The notes: generated from the letters alone by a model not told the origin. Shown: positions 1 through 8,884, numbered from the stretch's first letter. The stretch is DNA of 64,000 bases from Paenibacillus sp. A3 (GCF_001399685.1 NZ_JTHN01000005.1:21660-85659), one strand, 5' to 3'. Translations and numbers: made by a program.

Positions 1-2
1 AG

Positions 3-908
3 TGGAAAGCGGTAAATAGTAAAGTGCAGAGCAATGAGCAGTCTAGGCCAACGCAGCACTTGGGACAAGCACAGAATCCTAAGTCCTTTTCACCAAACGA
101 TAGCTTAGTCACATGGGTATACAACGATGGATTCATACCTTCTGCAAAAATAACGAGCGAAGGCAACTACAGCATTATCAGCGACTACCTAGGAACACCA
201 GTAGAAGTTTATGACAAGGAAGGAAACCAGGTTTGGTCATCTGAGCTTGATATTTATGGTAGATTGAAAGTATTTATTGGTGAGAAAGGCTTCGTACCAT
301 TTCGTTATCAAGGGCAGTATGAAGATGTAGAGAGTGGATTGTATTACAACCGATTCCGCTATTATTCACCAGTTGAAGGAATGTATACACAGCAAGATCC
401 TATTGGATTAATAGGTGGTACGGCGCTATATGGATATGTAAAGGACACGAATATTTGGATTGATATTTTTGGATTGAGCGGTGCTTCTGGTATAGAAGGC
501 ACTAATAACATTTTCAGGGGTGATGATTTTTATAAAGGTGGTCCTATTGGTATGCCAAAGAGTGGAACAATCTCTGCTCAAGATATTATTAATCACATAA
601 GCGAAAAAGGAGATGGACGTCTAACATCATTTAGTACTCAGTTGAAAACTAAAAATGCTAATTCTCGAGGTGCAGATTTCTTTACAAGCAAAAATAATAT
701 AAGTAAAGTTTCAGCTTTAGATTTAGATGAACTGGTCAAATCTGGTGATATCACAATTTTGACGAAAGAAAAAGCGATGGAAATAATTGAGAATGAGTTA
801 GGAGTTAAAGCAGCTAAAAAATCTGGTATTCTTGCAAATATGAAGAGGAATAATGAAGTACTCGTTCACGGTCAGATACCGGGAAATAAAATTACTCGGT
901 GCAAATAG
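3..908 (+). CDS. RHS-repeat polymorphic toxin, 3' end, ART-like tip
   Basis: This is the C-terminal part of an RHS protein. The reading frame is open to the left edge, so the gene starts outside the window and the GTG at 24 is internal. The RHS core end is clear: YYNRFRYYSP, then GMYTQQDPIGL and LYGYVKD at about 340-450. About 140 variable residues follow, which is the usual toxin tip. The tip has an Arg in FRGDD (516-518), a TSFST motif (624-638) and a late Glu in NEVLVHG (855-857). That order resembles the R-S-E pattern of ADP-ribosyltransferase toxins. In the family the RHS shell holds the toxin until delivery. The AT-rich tip contrasts with the GC-richer genome core, as expected for swapped tips. 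The toxin class is an inference from motifs only. Confidence 0.8.
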   Translation, partial: WKAVNSKVQSNEQSRPTQHLGQAQNPKSFSPNDSLVTWVYNDGFIPSAKITSEGNYSIISDYLGTPVEVYDKEGNQVWSSELDIYGRLKVFIGEKGFVPFRYQGQYEDVESGLYYNRFRYYSPVEGMYTQQDPIGLIGGTALYGYVKDTNIWIDIFGLSGASGIEGTNNIFRGDDFYKGGPIGMPKSGTISAQDIINHISEKGDGRLTSFSTQLKTKNANSRGADFFTSKNNISKVSALDLDELVKSGDITILTKEKAMEIIENELGVKAAKKSGILANMKRNNEVLVHGQIPGNKITRCK

Positions 909-942
909 TTGTTTGATTAAATATTTTTAAGTGAGGGAGACT

Positions 943-1263
943 ATGTATAAAGTAAAAATAGGGATTTCTGGAAATACGTCCGCTCCATGTTTGCAGGTAA
1001 TTCAGTCAAAAGGTTTTGTTGTTTCAATGTCAACGCATCTTGTATCAGACGATGTGTGGTCAGCAGTTCATGACTATTCTGCTGAAAAAGATGGACTGTT
1101 TTTTAACGCAACGAACCTCGAAGAGCTTTTAGGATTGATAGCAATGTGGGAACATCGTGGTGATAGTTGGCACGCACAACATGATGAGGTAGATGTTTAT
1201 CATAAGTTGCAGGATGACTCGCCACTTTATGATAAAGACGGAAATCTAATAGAACAAGAGTAG
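943..1263 (+). CDS. Putative immunity protein for the adjacent RHS toxin
   Basis: This is a 106-residue acidic, soluble protein 34 bases after the toxin stop. I chose the ATG at 943 because GAGGGAG lies 5-11 bases upstream, while the in-frame GTG at 931 would contain that ribosome binding site. No motif identifies a family. There is no signal peptide and no membrane segment. Position and size match the cognate immunity gene that almost always follows an RHS toxin tip, so it probably binds and neutralises the ART-like domain in the cytosol. The function is inferred from context only. Confidence 0.6.
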   Translation: MYKVKIGISGNTSAPCLQVIQSKGFVVSMSTHLVSDDVWSAVHDYSAEKDGLFFNATNLEELLGLIAMWEHRGDSWHAQHDEVDVYHKLQDDSPLYDKDGNLIEQE

Positions 1264-1481
1264 TAAGACCCAAGCCGAGTGTTTGCACAAAAAAATAGTC
1301 ATATTTGTAATAAAAACACTTTTATAGCTTCAGACCTATTAAGGTTATTGGGGTAATTGTTTCAAGAAAGAATATAAAAATGGAATGAGTAGAAAGCAAC
1401 TAAGTATTATAATTTAATTTTAGATGAAATTCAGCCTATTATGAAATATTTAATATTTCTATGAGGATAGGCGGTGTTTTT

Positions 1482-1907
1482 TTGAGTCTAGTTGAGCACA
1501 CCTACAGAGTTTTCAAATCTACATGGGGAATTTACATTAAAATAATTGCCGAGCATACTTCAATATCAAATTACAATGAACAAGATGGCATAATAGAAGT
1601 GTGTGAGGGGTTAAAATTGGTTTTTGCTAATAAGCAAATAGTCGGTGAAGATACCATTATTGACGAAGATGTTATTTATTTGATAGAAGGGCTGAAGAAA
1701 GTAAGCGGCCAAATTCTGAGTAATTCAAAGTATGAAAAAAATACAATCATTGTCATCCACTCTATAAATATAGCACCGTGTGATTTTCAAGAAGAGGGTT
1801 TAGTAGCTGCTATGATCGAATGGGCTTCCATAGCATTTGGTTTTGAGGTCCCCCCAATTGATGTTGCTTTTAATAAAGAAACAAACAAGTATGAATTCTT
1901 ATATTAA
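1482..1907 (+). CDS. Hypothetical protein, possible orphan immunity protein
   Basis: This is a small acidic protein of about 141 residues with no membrane segment and no motif I recognise. The start is uncertain. An in-frame ATG at 1461 has no Shine-Dalgarno sequence, while the TTG at 1482 is preceded by GAGGATAGGCGG, so I prefer the TTG. It sits between an RHS toxin module and a decayed one. Its AT-rich composition matches the neighbouring immunity-type genes, and a hairpin with a T-run follows. Orphan immunity genes commonly accumulate behind RHS loci, which is the most economical reading. I cannot assign a biochemical role. Confidence 0.5.
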   Translation: MSLVEHTYRVFKSTWGIYIKIIAEHTSISNYNEQDGIIEVCEGLKLVFANKQIVGEDTIIDEDVIYLIEGLKKVSGQILSNSKYEKNTIIVIHSINIAPCDFQEEGLVAAMIEWASIAFGFEVPPIDVAFNKETNKYEFLY

Positions 1908-1918
1908 ATTTGCAATCT

Positions 1919-1953
1919 ACCTTGAGTGGTTTCCGTCACTTAAGGTTTTTTTC
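1919..1953 (+). terminator. Rho-independent terminator
   Basis: ACCTTGAGTG pairs with CACTTAAGGT (one G-T pair) around an 8-base loop, followed by seven T. It lies 12 bases after the hypothetical gene ending at 1907. Confidence 0.65.
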
Positions 1954-2160
1954 TTCAGCGAGGTTACTCAATGAGAAACCCATCATTTAAATAAAATTAT
2001 ACTTAAATGGCGTATGAATATTTTCTAGATTTCATTTAAATACCTCAATAAGTTACACGTTTATTTTACTGACCTTAAATAAAATTCATTTTCAACGAAT
2101 CCAGATTAATGAAACTTTAGTGAATAAGCTCTATGTTTCATACAACGAATCGGATCGACC

Positions 2161-2455
2161 GTACAGGATCTTATGCTGAAATGGCCGTACGGAAAGCTGC
2201 GGCTTGAAGAAATAAAAATGCCATACCGAGTGGACAGTCAGCCTTACCTGTGGCATGGGGACAGCGGAATTTCAGGCGATCGCCATCCGCTCCCCAATAG
2301 TCGTGGCAAATCCCATTGAGCAGCAGGGCGTACCGCTAGATGTCATGCCGGCAGGCGGTTCCTTCTCATTGCGAAGGTTCATCGACCATTTAAACCAGGA
2401 GCTAGAGGTCCAAAAGGAGGATGTCCATAATAAATATGAACGGAAATTTATTTGA
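2161..2455 (+). pseudogene. Frameshifted gene remnant, family unknown
   Basis: Two reading frames carry coding-like sequence in succession. Frame one reads LMLKWPYGKLRLEEIKMPYR and continues to a stop near 2320. The next frame, from about 2255, reads VPLDVMPAGGSFSLRRF and runs to 2455, over the start of the next gene. The composition is GC-richer than the flanks and there is no plausible start codon with a ribosome binding site. I read it as a 5'-truncated, frameshifted remnant. I do not recognise the family. The rest of the gap from 1954 is AT-rich and shows nothing else. Confidence 0.35.
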
Positions 2456-3034
2456 TATTTTGGATAGTTATTATAGGAATCCAAAATCTATGGAGAACTT
2501 TTGGGTAAAGAAAAAGGAATTCTCTAAAGTTCTTTCGATGATTTTAGATGTAAAGCTAGATTCTTCTACCAAAACAACTTTTCATCGTTATATAGATTAT
2601 TTTATAAACTACACAATTGTTTTTTTGATAAAAAAAATGATGATTTTTTACAATTGTTTAGTGAAGTGAATGACAAAAGTAAGAGGGCTACATTTATGGA
2701 TCGCTACTTCTCGAACGATCTAATATCTTATGAAATGGTATGTATGATTCTTAATGATGAAGAATTAATAAAAAAAATTGGTTTACATCATGAGTGGATA
2801 GAATATCCTTTAATGTTACGGACAAGCTATTTACTTTCAATTTCAAAAGAAAGAGGATTAGATGAAACTGATATTATTCCCCGTGAATTAGATTTAGATT
2901 GCTCGTTTAAAGAATATCTTTTGTCTTGGAGCTTTGAAGAAAAAAAATTATCCAAAAAAGGTGTTGATTACTTTAAGAAAAATTTTGAAAATAAGTATAA
3001 TCAACTCTGTAAAATCATGGGGATCAATCCATAG
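2436..3034 (+). pseudogene. Frameshifted hypothetical gene, possibly immunity-type
   Basis: Translation begins as MNGNLFDILDSYYRNPK after an AAAGGAGG at 2413-2420. The start could also be the ATG at 2421, which directly abuts the Shine-Dalgarno sequence. The frame drifts into nonsense at a run of T and A bases (about 2610-2645). A neighbouring frame continues as NCFFDKKNDDFLQLFSEV and runs cleanly to the stop at 3032-3034. Joined, the product would be about 200 residues, soluble and charged. A one-base slip in a homopolymer explains it, either a real mutation or a sequencing error. The location between two RHS remnants suggests an orphan immunity gene, but no family is recognised. Confidence 0.45.
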
Positions 3035-3084
3035 ACTAAACATATGTAGAGAAGACATAGTTCTTCTTTACATATGTTTTTTTC

Positions 3085-3262
3085 GTGTTCGCCCGGCATG
3101 GGTGATAAATTGGCGGTGAAAGTCAGCTACAGGCTTGGCAGTAGGAACTGTTAGCCAAAGGCAAGGGTGTCCGTCGCGAGACGGAATCTGAAGGAAGCCG
3201 GAGGCAAACCTTCGGTCTGACGAACAGAAATCACATAGAATAGCACGCCATGGACGTCGCAG
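3085..3262 (+). mobile_element. Group II intron 5'-end remnant
   Basis: The stretch beginning GTGTTCGCCCGGCATGGGTG and running through GTGAAAGTC, GGCAAGGGTGTCCGTCGCGA, GACGGAATCTGAAGGAAG, GGAGGCAAAC and GGTCTGACGAACAGAAATC has the characteristic domain I sequence of bacterial group II introns. No maturase gene and no domain V/VI follow. The element stops abruptly where RHS repeat coding sequence resumes at about 3263, so this is a truncated scar. Confidence 0.7.
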
Positions 3263-4674
3263 ATGAAGTACGATGCGCTTGGACAGGAAATCGAGAGATT
3301 GTTGCCAGGCGGCATAATCAGCAGTTGGCAGTACGATGCCGCAGGACGGCCTGAACGGCATAGCGTGAAAGCGGGCGGACGGGAAACCCGCAAACGAAAG
3401 TATACGTGGGATGTGAATAACCGTCTAAAGTCCGTGCTCAACGAGCTGACAGGCAAGAAAACGCAGTATGGATACGACGATTTTGGCACCTTGATCGGGG
3501 CCACGAACGACTTCGGCAAAATCTTCCGCATGGCCGACAATGTCGGGAATTTGTACAGCGACGGACACAAGACGGACCGGTCTTACGGAGCCGGCGGGCG
3601 GCTGCTGGAGTTTAACGGAACGAAGTACAGCTATGATGAAGAAGGAAATCTCGCTGAAAAGATAGACCCGGAAGGCACGCATTGGCGCTATGAGTACTAA
3701 TGGCAACAATATGATGAGCAAGGTTGTGCGGCCGGACGGACAGGAAGTTACGTTTACGTATGATAGCCTCGGTCGCAGGATTGAGAAGCATTTTAACGGT
3801 GTGGTACACTGTTATGTGTGGGATGGAAACATTATCCTGCTTGAGTGGAAAGCGGAGAAGGCACAAGCCGAGAGTGGGGGCAGAGTGGAATGAGGAGTGG
3901 TCAAAGTCTCCGAATCGGCACGGACAAGCGCTGAATTCTGATGGCTTGACTACATGGATTTTCGAAGACGGAACATTTCATCCTGTAGCAAAGATTACGC
4001 CGGAAGGCTCGCACAGTATCATAACGGATCATTTGGGTACGCCTGTTAAAATGTACGACGATGCAGGGGAAAAAGTCTGGTGGATATTTATGGAAATACT
4101 TGACGACAAGATCTTTTAGGCGATCGCAGCGCATGTCCGTTCCGGTACCGGGACAGTACGAGGACGAGGAGACGGGGCTGTATTACAACCGTTTCCGTTA
4201 CTATTCGCCGGATGAAGGGATGTATACGCAGCAAGACCCGGTTGGGTTAGCTGGTGGGACACAATTATATGGGTATGTAAGTGATCCATTAACTTACATT
4301 GATCCTTTTGGATTAAGTAGTGATTATATTTTTAGAGGAGATGACTTGTATAAATTAGGAATTGACATAGGTCAGGAATTAGGCAAAGTGCTGATATTTC
4401 CACTCCATGGGACCATGTAAGAAGGCCAAGCAAGGGAGAGACTAGTATATTTACATCATTTGCAATAAAGAAAGGTAACGCTAAAAAATTTACTCAAAAG
4501 GATAATATTGTGAAAGTGTCGCTTGAAGATTTGAAAAATCTGGAACGCGATGGAAAAGTAAAAATTCATACACCAGAATTAGTTGAGCAAATTATGAAAT
4601 CCAGTGAGGATAAAAAAATTAAAAAGGATGGAAAAAACGTTAGAAATATTATGGAAAAAATGGACAAATTTTAA
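3263..4674 (+). pseudogene. Decayed RHS-repeat toxin gene
   Basis: RHS repeats are plain ([46 protein letters not shown]) and the core end YYNRFRYYSPDEGMYTQQDP occurs at about 4180-4240. The frame is broken at about 3697 (a stop just after HWRYEY), about 3870, about 4080-4140 and about 4385. After the last break a tip-like segment resumes as STPWDHVRRPSKGETSIFTS and ends at 4674. The tip starts FRGDDLYK and resembles the ART-like tip of the RHS gene at the left edge. The 5' end has been replaced by the intron scar. It cannot make a functional toxin unless most breaks are sequencing errors. Confidence 0.8.
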
Positions 4675-4729
4675 TAGAAGGTAAGATAGATTCTAAATAT
4701 ATTCAACCATGTAGATGAGGTGAGTCTGT

Positions 4730-4906
4730 TTGAAGATCACAGATGCCATGAATACTTATAATATTGCATTAGAATTAATAATAAATGCGGGCTTTGCTAT
4801 TACAATTAACGACGAGGATGATGATTCGTTTGTCTGGGAAGCCAAAAAAGGGGATGACATTTTTATTGCTTCAGGTCCATTAAGGGTAGGCTTGAACTGC
4901 AAATAA
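4730..4906 (+). CDS. Truncated immunity-type small ORF
   Basis: A TTG start at 4730 follows GATGAGGTGAG and gives 58 residues (MKITDAMNTYNIALELI...). The last residues run into transposase-derived sequence, so the native C-terminus has been lost to the insertion. It sits where the immunity gene of the decayed RHS module would be. Function is inferred from position alone, and it may not be expressed. Confidence 0.4.
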   Translation: MKITDAMNTYNIALELIINAGFAITINDEDDDSFVWEAKKGDDIFIASGPLRVGLNCK

Positions 4907-5479
4907 AGAAATTTGGGTTTGACCAAACACTGGAAGCCGTTGCCCTGGATGCCGGCTATTACACAGCAGATATCTGCAAGAAACTCCACGCTCGGAAGAT
5001 TTATGCCGTCATTGGCGGTCGAAGCTATACCCCAGTAAAAGGCTTGATCGCCAAGTGGCGATTTAAGTATGACAAGGAGCGCGACTTGTATACCTGTCCG
5101 CAAAAAACAAGAGCTGACCTATGCCACGACAGACCGGGAGGGTTACCGCCAGTACAAGTCGGATCCTGAGATTTGCAAAGACTGTCCGCTCCTTTCCCAG
5201 TGTACACGTTCAAGGAACAAACAAAGGATTCTGACACGACATGTTTGGCAAGACAGCAAGGAGTTGGTAAAACAAAACGGGCGGTCTCGCTCGGGCAAAT
5301 ATCTGTACCGTCTCCGGTACCAAACGATTGAGCGAAGTTTCGCGGATGCCAAAGAGCTCCATGGACTTCGCTATTGCCGGTTCCGCGGCAAGAAAAAAGT
5401 CTTAGAGCAAGCGCTCATGACTGCCATCTGCCAGAACGTCAAGAAGATCGCCAACCACCTGGCCAAACTAGCCGGGTAG
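4907..5479 (+). pseudogene. IS1182-type transposase, 3' remnant
   Basis: Only the C-terminal third of a DDE transposase remains. Visible landmarks are VALDAGYYTADICKKLHARK, YDKERDLYTCP, a zinc-like cluster CKDCPLLSQC, then a YQTIERSFADAKELHGLRY block carrying the catalytic Glu and a final ALMTAICQNVKKIANHL. A frameshift lies in the A-run at about 5101-5108. Families of this kind are normally about 450-550 residues, so the 5' two thirds are missing. It truncates the preceding small gene. Confidence 0.8.
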
Positions 5480-5573
5480 GGCGATCTTCTGCTTTTCTTA
5501 TCTTCGATCTTTTCCGAGAATAGATAGTTGATCAAGTGAGCTCTTTAAAAACACAGCTTTGTCAACAAGCTAA

Positions 5574-5599
5574 GGCATCTCATGACGAGATGCCTTTTT
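5574..5599 (+). terminator. Terminator hairpin
   Basis: GGCATCTC / GAGATGCC is a perfect 8-bp stem with loop ATGAC, followed by five T. It separates the transposase remnant from the membrane-protein genes. Confidence 0.7.
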
Positions 5600-5680
5600 G
5601 CCGTTCAATCTCATCTCCATGAATTTGTAAAGAAAATAATGCGCACATTAAAGTTACCATCCAAAAAAGGGGGCTTTGTT

Positions 5681-6025
5681 GTGAAAATTATCTTTAAGCT
5701 TTTGCTTAACGGGGCGATCGCCGTCACGATCCTCCTTTGGCTGACAAGGGCTACGTTCTGGGAAGCGGCTATAGCCTCCGTTGTCCTTAGCGTGATAGCT
5801 TATTTGGTGGGTGACCAGTATGTGCTGAGGATAAGCAACAATACAGTCGCGACGCTTGTCGATGCGGTGCTGGCCTTTGTTTATTTTTGGGTCGTCGCTT
5901 CCTTGCTGAAATGGGATTTGAGTATCGGCGGGCTCATCTTCCTCACGCTGTTTCTCGGGGTCGGTGAAGCGGTGTACCACCGGTTTCTGGCAAGTGACCG
6001 GGAAAGGGGAAAGGTTACCGGCTAA
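5681..6025 (+). CDS. DUF2512 family membrane protein (YndM-like)
   Basis: This is a 114-residue integral membrane protein with about four hydrophobic helices. The GTG at 5681 is preceded by AAAGGGGG at a proper distance and yields MKIIFKLLLNG, the typical N-terminus of this family. Earlier in-frame codons would start inside the terminator. The GDQY segment (VGDQYVLRISNN) is characteristic. The function of DUF2512 proteins is unknown. It lies 10 bases before the DUF2243 gene and probably shares its transcript. Confidence 0.7.
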   Translation: MKIIFKLLLNGAIAVTILLWLTRATFWEAAIASVVLSVIAYLVGDQYVLRISNNTVATLVDAVLAFVYFWVVASLLKWDLSIGGLIFLTLFLGVGEAVYHRFLASDRERGKVTG

Positions 6026-6035
6026 TTGACGAATC

Positions 6036-6536
6036 ATGGCTAAGCGAATGATAAAACCGGGATTCAACAAACGCTATCCATACTGGGACCGCAACCTAGG
6101 GTCGGGCTGTCTGTTCGGGCTTGGTTTGGTGGCCTTTATTGATGAAGCCGTATTTCATCAACTGCTGCATTGGCACCATTTCTACGATAAGTCGACAACC
6201 GGTATCGGCTTGATCTCGGATGGCTTGTTTCACGCTTTTAGCTGGCTTGCAACGATCGGCGGGCTGTTCATGTTTGCCGACCTTCTCCAGCGAAACGCTT
6301 TGCTGCTCCAAAGATGGTGGGGAGGGGTTCTGCTCGGCAGCGGCGTTTTTCAGTTATATGACGGAACGATCCAGCACAAGTTGATGCGCCTTCACCAGAT
6401 CCGGTACGTCGAAAATGTCATGATCTACGATCTGATATGGAACTTCGCCGCGATAGGCATGATCGTGATCGGCAGTATGTTCCTCATTCGTTCGAAAAGT
6501 AACAAGCTTGGAAGGGTGGCCACGGATGAATCATGA
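6036..6536 (+). CDS. DUF2243 family membrane protein
   Basis: This is a 166-residue protein with four predicted membrane helices. His-containing segments AVFHQLLHWHHFYD and QLYDGTIQHKLMRLHQIRY are the family hallmark. DUF2243 genes are commonly next to a CtaG-like gene, as here, where the next gene overlaps its last bases. A role in respiratory copper or haem-protein assembly is inferred from that partnership. The start is ATG at 6036 with no strong Shine-Dalgarno sequence, so translational coupling to the preceding gene is likely. Confidence 0.75.
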   Translation: MAKRMIKPGFNKRYPYWDRNLGSGCLFGLGLVAFIDEAVFHQLLHWHHFYDKSTTGIGLISDGLFHAFSWLATIGGLFMFADLLQRNALLLQRWWGGVLLGSGVFQLYDGTIQHKLMRLHQIRYVENVMIYDLIWNFAAIGMIVIGSMFLIRSKSNKLGRVATDES

Positions 6537-7314
6537 GCTTGTCCATTACGAATCGAGGAGCCTTGCCGAGTTTGGGTTGGCGTGGACAGCCATATTAGTA
6601 CTGGTTCTTTATGTTTTTGCCGCGGTCGTATCCGGCCGTCGGTTCAAGCCGTGGCCGCTGTACCGATATGTTTGCTGGTTTTTCGGTATTGGCAGCGCAG
6701 CTGTTGCTGTGATCGGACCTTTGGCCCATCGGGGACACACGGTTTTTGCAGCGCATATGACCGGGCATCTGCTGCTTGGAATGCTGGCACCGCTCTTACT
6801 GGCGCTTGCGGCACCCATGACACTTCTCTTAAGATCCCTTCCCGTACCATGGTCGCGAAAGCTATCACATGCGCTGAAAAGTCGGCCGTTGGCAATACTA
6901 ACCGATCCGGCGGTAAACTCCGTCCTTAATATCGGAGGCTTGTGGGTTCTATATACAACGGACCTGTATATGATGATGCATCAAAATGTTATTATTCATA
7001 TCCTGGTTCATGTCCATGTTTTTTGGGCCGGGTATTTATTTACGGCGTCCATGTTATATGTCGACCCGGCACCGCACCGGACAGGCTTCCTTTACCGTGC
7101 GACAGTGCTTGTATTGGCCTTGGCGGGACACGGCATCTTGTCCAAGTACATTTATGCCCATCCACCCGCCGGTGTGTCCGGAATACAGGCGGAGGAAGGG
7201 GGCAAGCTGATGTACTACGGCGGCGATGCCATCGACGTGGTTCTCATCTTTATGTTTTGCCTTCAATGGTTTAGAGCAGCCCGTCCCCGCATGGGGATGG
7301 TCGCAAAGGCTTAA
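6526..7314 (+). CDS. CtaG-like cytochrome c oxidase assembly factor
   Basis: This is a 262-residue polytopic membrane protein (six to seven helices) of the Caa3_CtaG type. It has conserved His-rich membrane segments: HMTGHLLLGMLAPLL, HQNVIIHILVHVHVFWAGYLF and HPPAGV near the C-terminus. CtaG proteins of Bacillus help assemble caa3 cytochrome oxidase, probably through copper delivery. The ATG at 6526 is preferred because GGAAGGGTGG sits 6-15 bases upstream; a TTG at 6508 lies before that site. The gene overlaps the DUF2243 stop by 11 bases, so the two are translated together. Confidence 0.75.
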   Translation: MNHELVHYESRSLAEFGLAWTAILVLVLYVFAAVVSGRRFKPWPLYRYVCWFFGIGSAAVAVIGPLAHRGHTVFAAHMTGHLLLGMLAPLLLALAAPMTLLLRSLPVPWSRKLSHALKSRPLAILTDPAVNSVLNIGGLWVLYTTDLYMMMHQNVIIHILVHVHVFWAGYLFTASMLYVDPAPHRTGFLYRATVLVLALAGHGILSKYIYAHPPAGVSGIQAEEGGKLMYYGGDAIDVVLIFMFCLQWFRAARPRMGMVAKA

Positions 7315-7344
7315 GATCTGGATATAAAGGAGGAATTTGAACCC

Positions 7345-7488
7345 ATGTCACATCAATGCTATTACTGTGAAAAAAAGGCTGAAACTGCCCATAGTATTAC
7401 GATATATGACGACAGCGGCGTTGAAGAACGTCTCGAAGTTCTTTGCCGTCCCTGTTATGAGGATTGGCTGCTTTCGCAAAAAGGGTAA
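7345..7488 (+). CDS. 47-residue Cys-rich (zinc-ribbon-like) protein
   Basis: ATG at 7345 follows AAAGGAGG at 7327-7334 and gives MSHQCYYCEKKAETAH..., with a second pair in LCRPCYEDW. The two CxxC pairs about 30 residues apart suggest a small zinc ribbon. A terminator follows closely. The strong ribosome binding site and intact ending support a real gene. The zinc ligation is an inference; no wider family is recognised. Confidence 0.55.
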   Translation: MSHQCYYCEKKAETAHSITIYDDSGVEERLEVLCRPCYEDWLLSQKG

Positions 7489-7523
7489 TTGCCGAAAATA
7501 TGAAATGCCGCATCTAATCGAAG

Positions 7524-7559
7524 CCACAATGCGGAAGGAGCCGCACTGTGGTTATTTTT
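7524..7559 (+). terminator. Terminator after Cys-rich small gene
   Basis: CCACAATGCGG pairs with CCGCACTGTGG (one mismatch) around AAGGAG, followed by TTATTTTT. Confidence 0.75.
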
Positions 7560-7727
7560 GTTGGAATATTTTATTGTATGTACAGGAACTGATAAAATGT
7601 TGGAGAGAATATTAATATATTTCATTGGATTTATGATTAATGCTATTTATTATTAATGATATTTAGCTGGAATCGATTTCTGAGGGGATATTTTCCTGGC
7701 TTAGCATCATTTTCAGGAGAAATTAAC

Positions 7728-8021
7728 ATGAGCGATTCAATACCGGAACATTTGGAAAGCACCTGTACCATGTTAAGTAAAGCGTTCCCAACAGGCATTG
7801 GAGAAGAGGAATACTATCCGCTGCTCGCCTTTTTGTACGAACATCTGACGGATAGAAATTTAGCCGAAGTCATTGTTTTAGTTACAGGTAAAGATAGTGC
7901 TGTAGCTCTTAGTGATGTCCATCGATCGGTAACGACAAATCGGCCTGGGCAGGAAAGTCTAGACTTAGTAAAATGGAAGCTAATGACTCAGGGTTACGAA
8001 GCATGGCTAAATGAAGAGTAG
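7728..8021 (+). CDS. Small DUF3349-like protein
   Basis: This is a 97-residue soluble acidic protein. The start ATG at 7728 follows AGGAG (7715-7719). The layout (helical N-terminal half, then VIVLVTGKDSAVALSDVHRSV and a C-terminal LVKWKLMTQGYEAW) resembles DUF3349 proteins of unknown function. It is not in an operon: about 170 bases of AT-rich sequence precede it, and the IS1595-type element begins 19 bases after its stop. The family match is from memory and not certain. Confidence 0.5.
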   Translation: MSDSIPEHLESTCTMLSKAFPTGIGEEEYYPLLAFLYEHLTDRNLAEVIVLVTGKDSAVALSDVHRSVTTNRPGQESLDLVKWKLMTQGYEAWLNEE

Positions 8022-8032
8022 GTAAACCTATT

Positions 8033-8040
8033 TTTTAAAA
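8033..8040. repeat. Target-site duplication, left copy
   Basis: TTTTAAAA directly precedes the left inverted repeat of the IS1595-type element; an identical octamer follows the right end at 10023-10030. Eight-base duplications are normal for this family. Confidence 0.8.
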
Positions 8041-8081
8041 GGCTATGTTAATAAACTTTGTTGATTACTATCAAAATGAAA

Positions 8082-8102
8082 ACCGCCTTTTCCAAAGGCG
8101 GT
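8082..8102 (-). terminator. Terminator of passenger gene
   Basis: ACCGCCTTT / AAAGGCGGT is a perfect 9-bp stem with loop TCC. Read on the minus strand it is followed by TTTTCATTTT, so it ends transcription of the passenger gene inside the element. Confidence 0.75.
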
Positions 8103-8110
8103 AATTAGGG

Positions 8111-8842
8111 CTATCGTATCCCAGTTTGTTGAGCTTGTCGGTTTGATTTTTTCATTTCCTTTTGCAACTTCTCCTTAATACGGGCACATTTATTCAAATG
8201 CAAAAAATTATGTCTTGTTGCTGGCATTAGCACAAGTCCAGCAATTGTCTTCTTGTTCCAATATTCAGCAATACCACTTGCTTCCTGAAGAATAGCATTT
8301 TCATCAAACAACTTTTTGATTCTACAATCTTGAACTTTATCTCTGAACTCGCCTGGTTGCAGTGACGAAATTATTTGTCGGGTTTGTTTTCCCACGGCTA
8401 TTCTATATTCTAATAGTGATTCTATATTTATAAGTGAACTTAATTCTGCGATATCGTCATCACTCATGCTGTTTCCGCTATGGGGAAATCTGATGTTCAT
8501 TTTTTGTAGCCAATTATCAGAATGAAGTACCTGCTGACTGTCAGCAACTAAAATATTCATCGTCATGTCCTCGACTCTTGCAATATGCCAGAGATGCCAT
8601 ACGATTGAATTTTTTGTATCTGGAGCATTTACTGGATACTTCCTTAATGCACTTTCCTCCAGACTTTCCAAAACGAAATCCTCCAAAGTATTGATGCGGT
8701 CGTTACTCATTTTCGATGAGTACAACAAAGCATGATGATTGAGAAAAAGCTCAATCGCTCGAGCATGCTCGTTTGGATTCAATATGATTTCAGTTAAATT
8801 CTTATGGTTTTCATTCCAAACCCTTCTTTGCTCCAAATCCAT
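8111..8842 (-). CDS. DinB/DUF664-like passenger protein of the IS1595 element
   Basis: This is a 243-residue soluble protein. It has a His-rich helical signature (SIVWHLWHIARVEDMTMN) and a later RHNFLHLNK, which fit the metal-binding four-helix DinB-like fold, some of whose members are thiol-dependent enzymes. I chose the ATG at 8842 (CTGGAG about 9 bases upstream). It lies wholly within the insertion element and has its own terminator, so it travels as cargo. Its substrate is unknown. The DinB assignment rests on the histidine spacing and helical character and is moderate. Confidence 0.6.
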   Translation of the reverse strand: MDLEQRRVWNENHKNLTEIILNPNEHARAIELFLNHHALLYSSKMSNDRINTLEDFVLESLEESALRKYPVNAPDTKNSIVWHLWHIARVEDMTMNILVADSQQVLHSDNWLQKMNIRFPHSGNSMSDDDIAELSSLINIESLLEYRIAVGKQTRQIISSLQPGEFRDKVQDCRIKKLFDENAILQEASGIAEYWNKKTIAGLVLMPATRHNFLHLNKCARIKEKLQKEMKKSNRQAQQTGIR

Positions 8843-8884
8843 TGAAATCAACTCCAGAATAAAAGTGGGAAGCGACCCATTCCC

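Noticed and set aside
7337..7615. 92-codon frame overlapping the Cys-rich small gene
   Set aside because: It begins off the Shine-Dalgarno sequence, runs through the terminator hairpin and has an erratic composition; the frame starting at 7345 is better.
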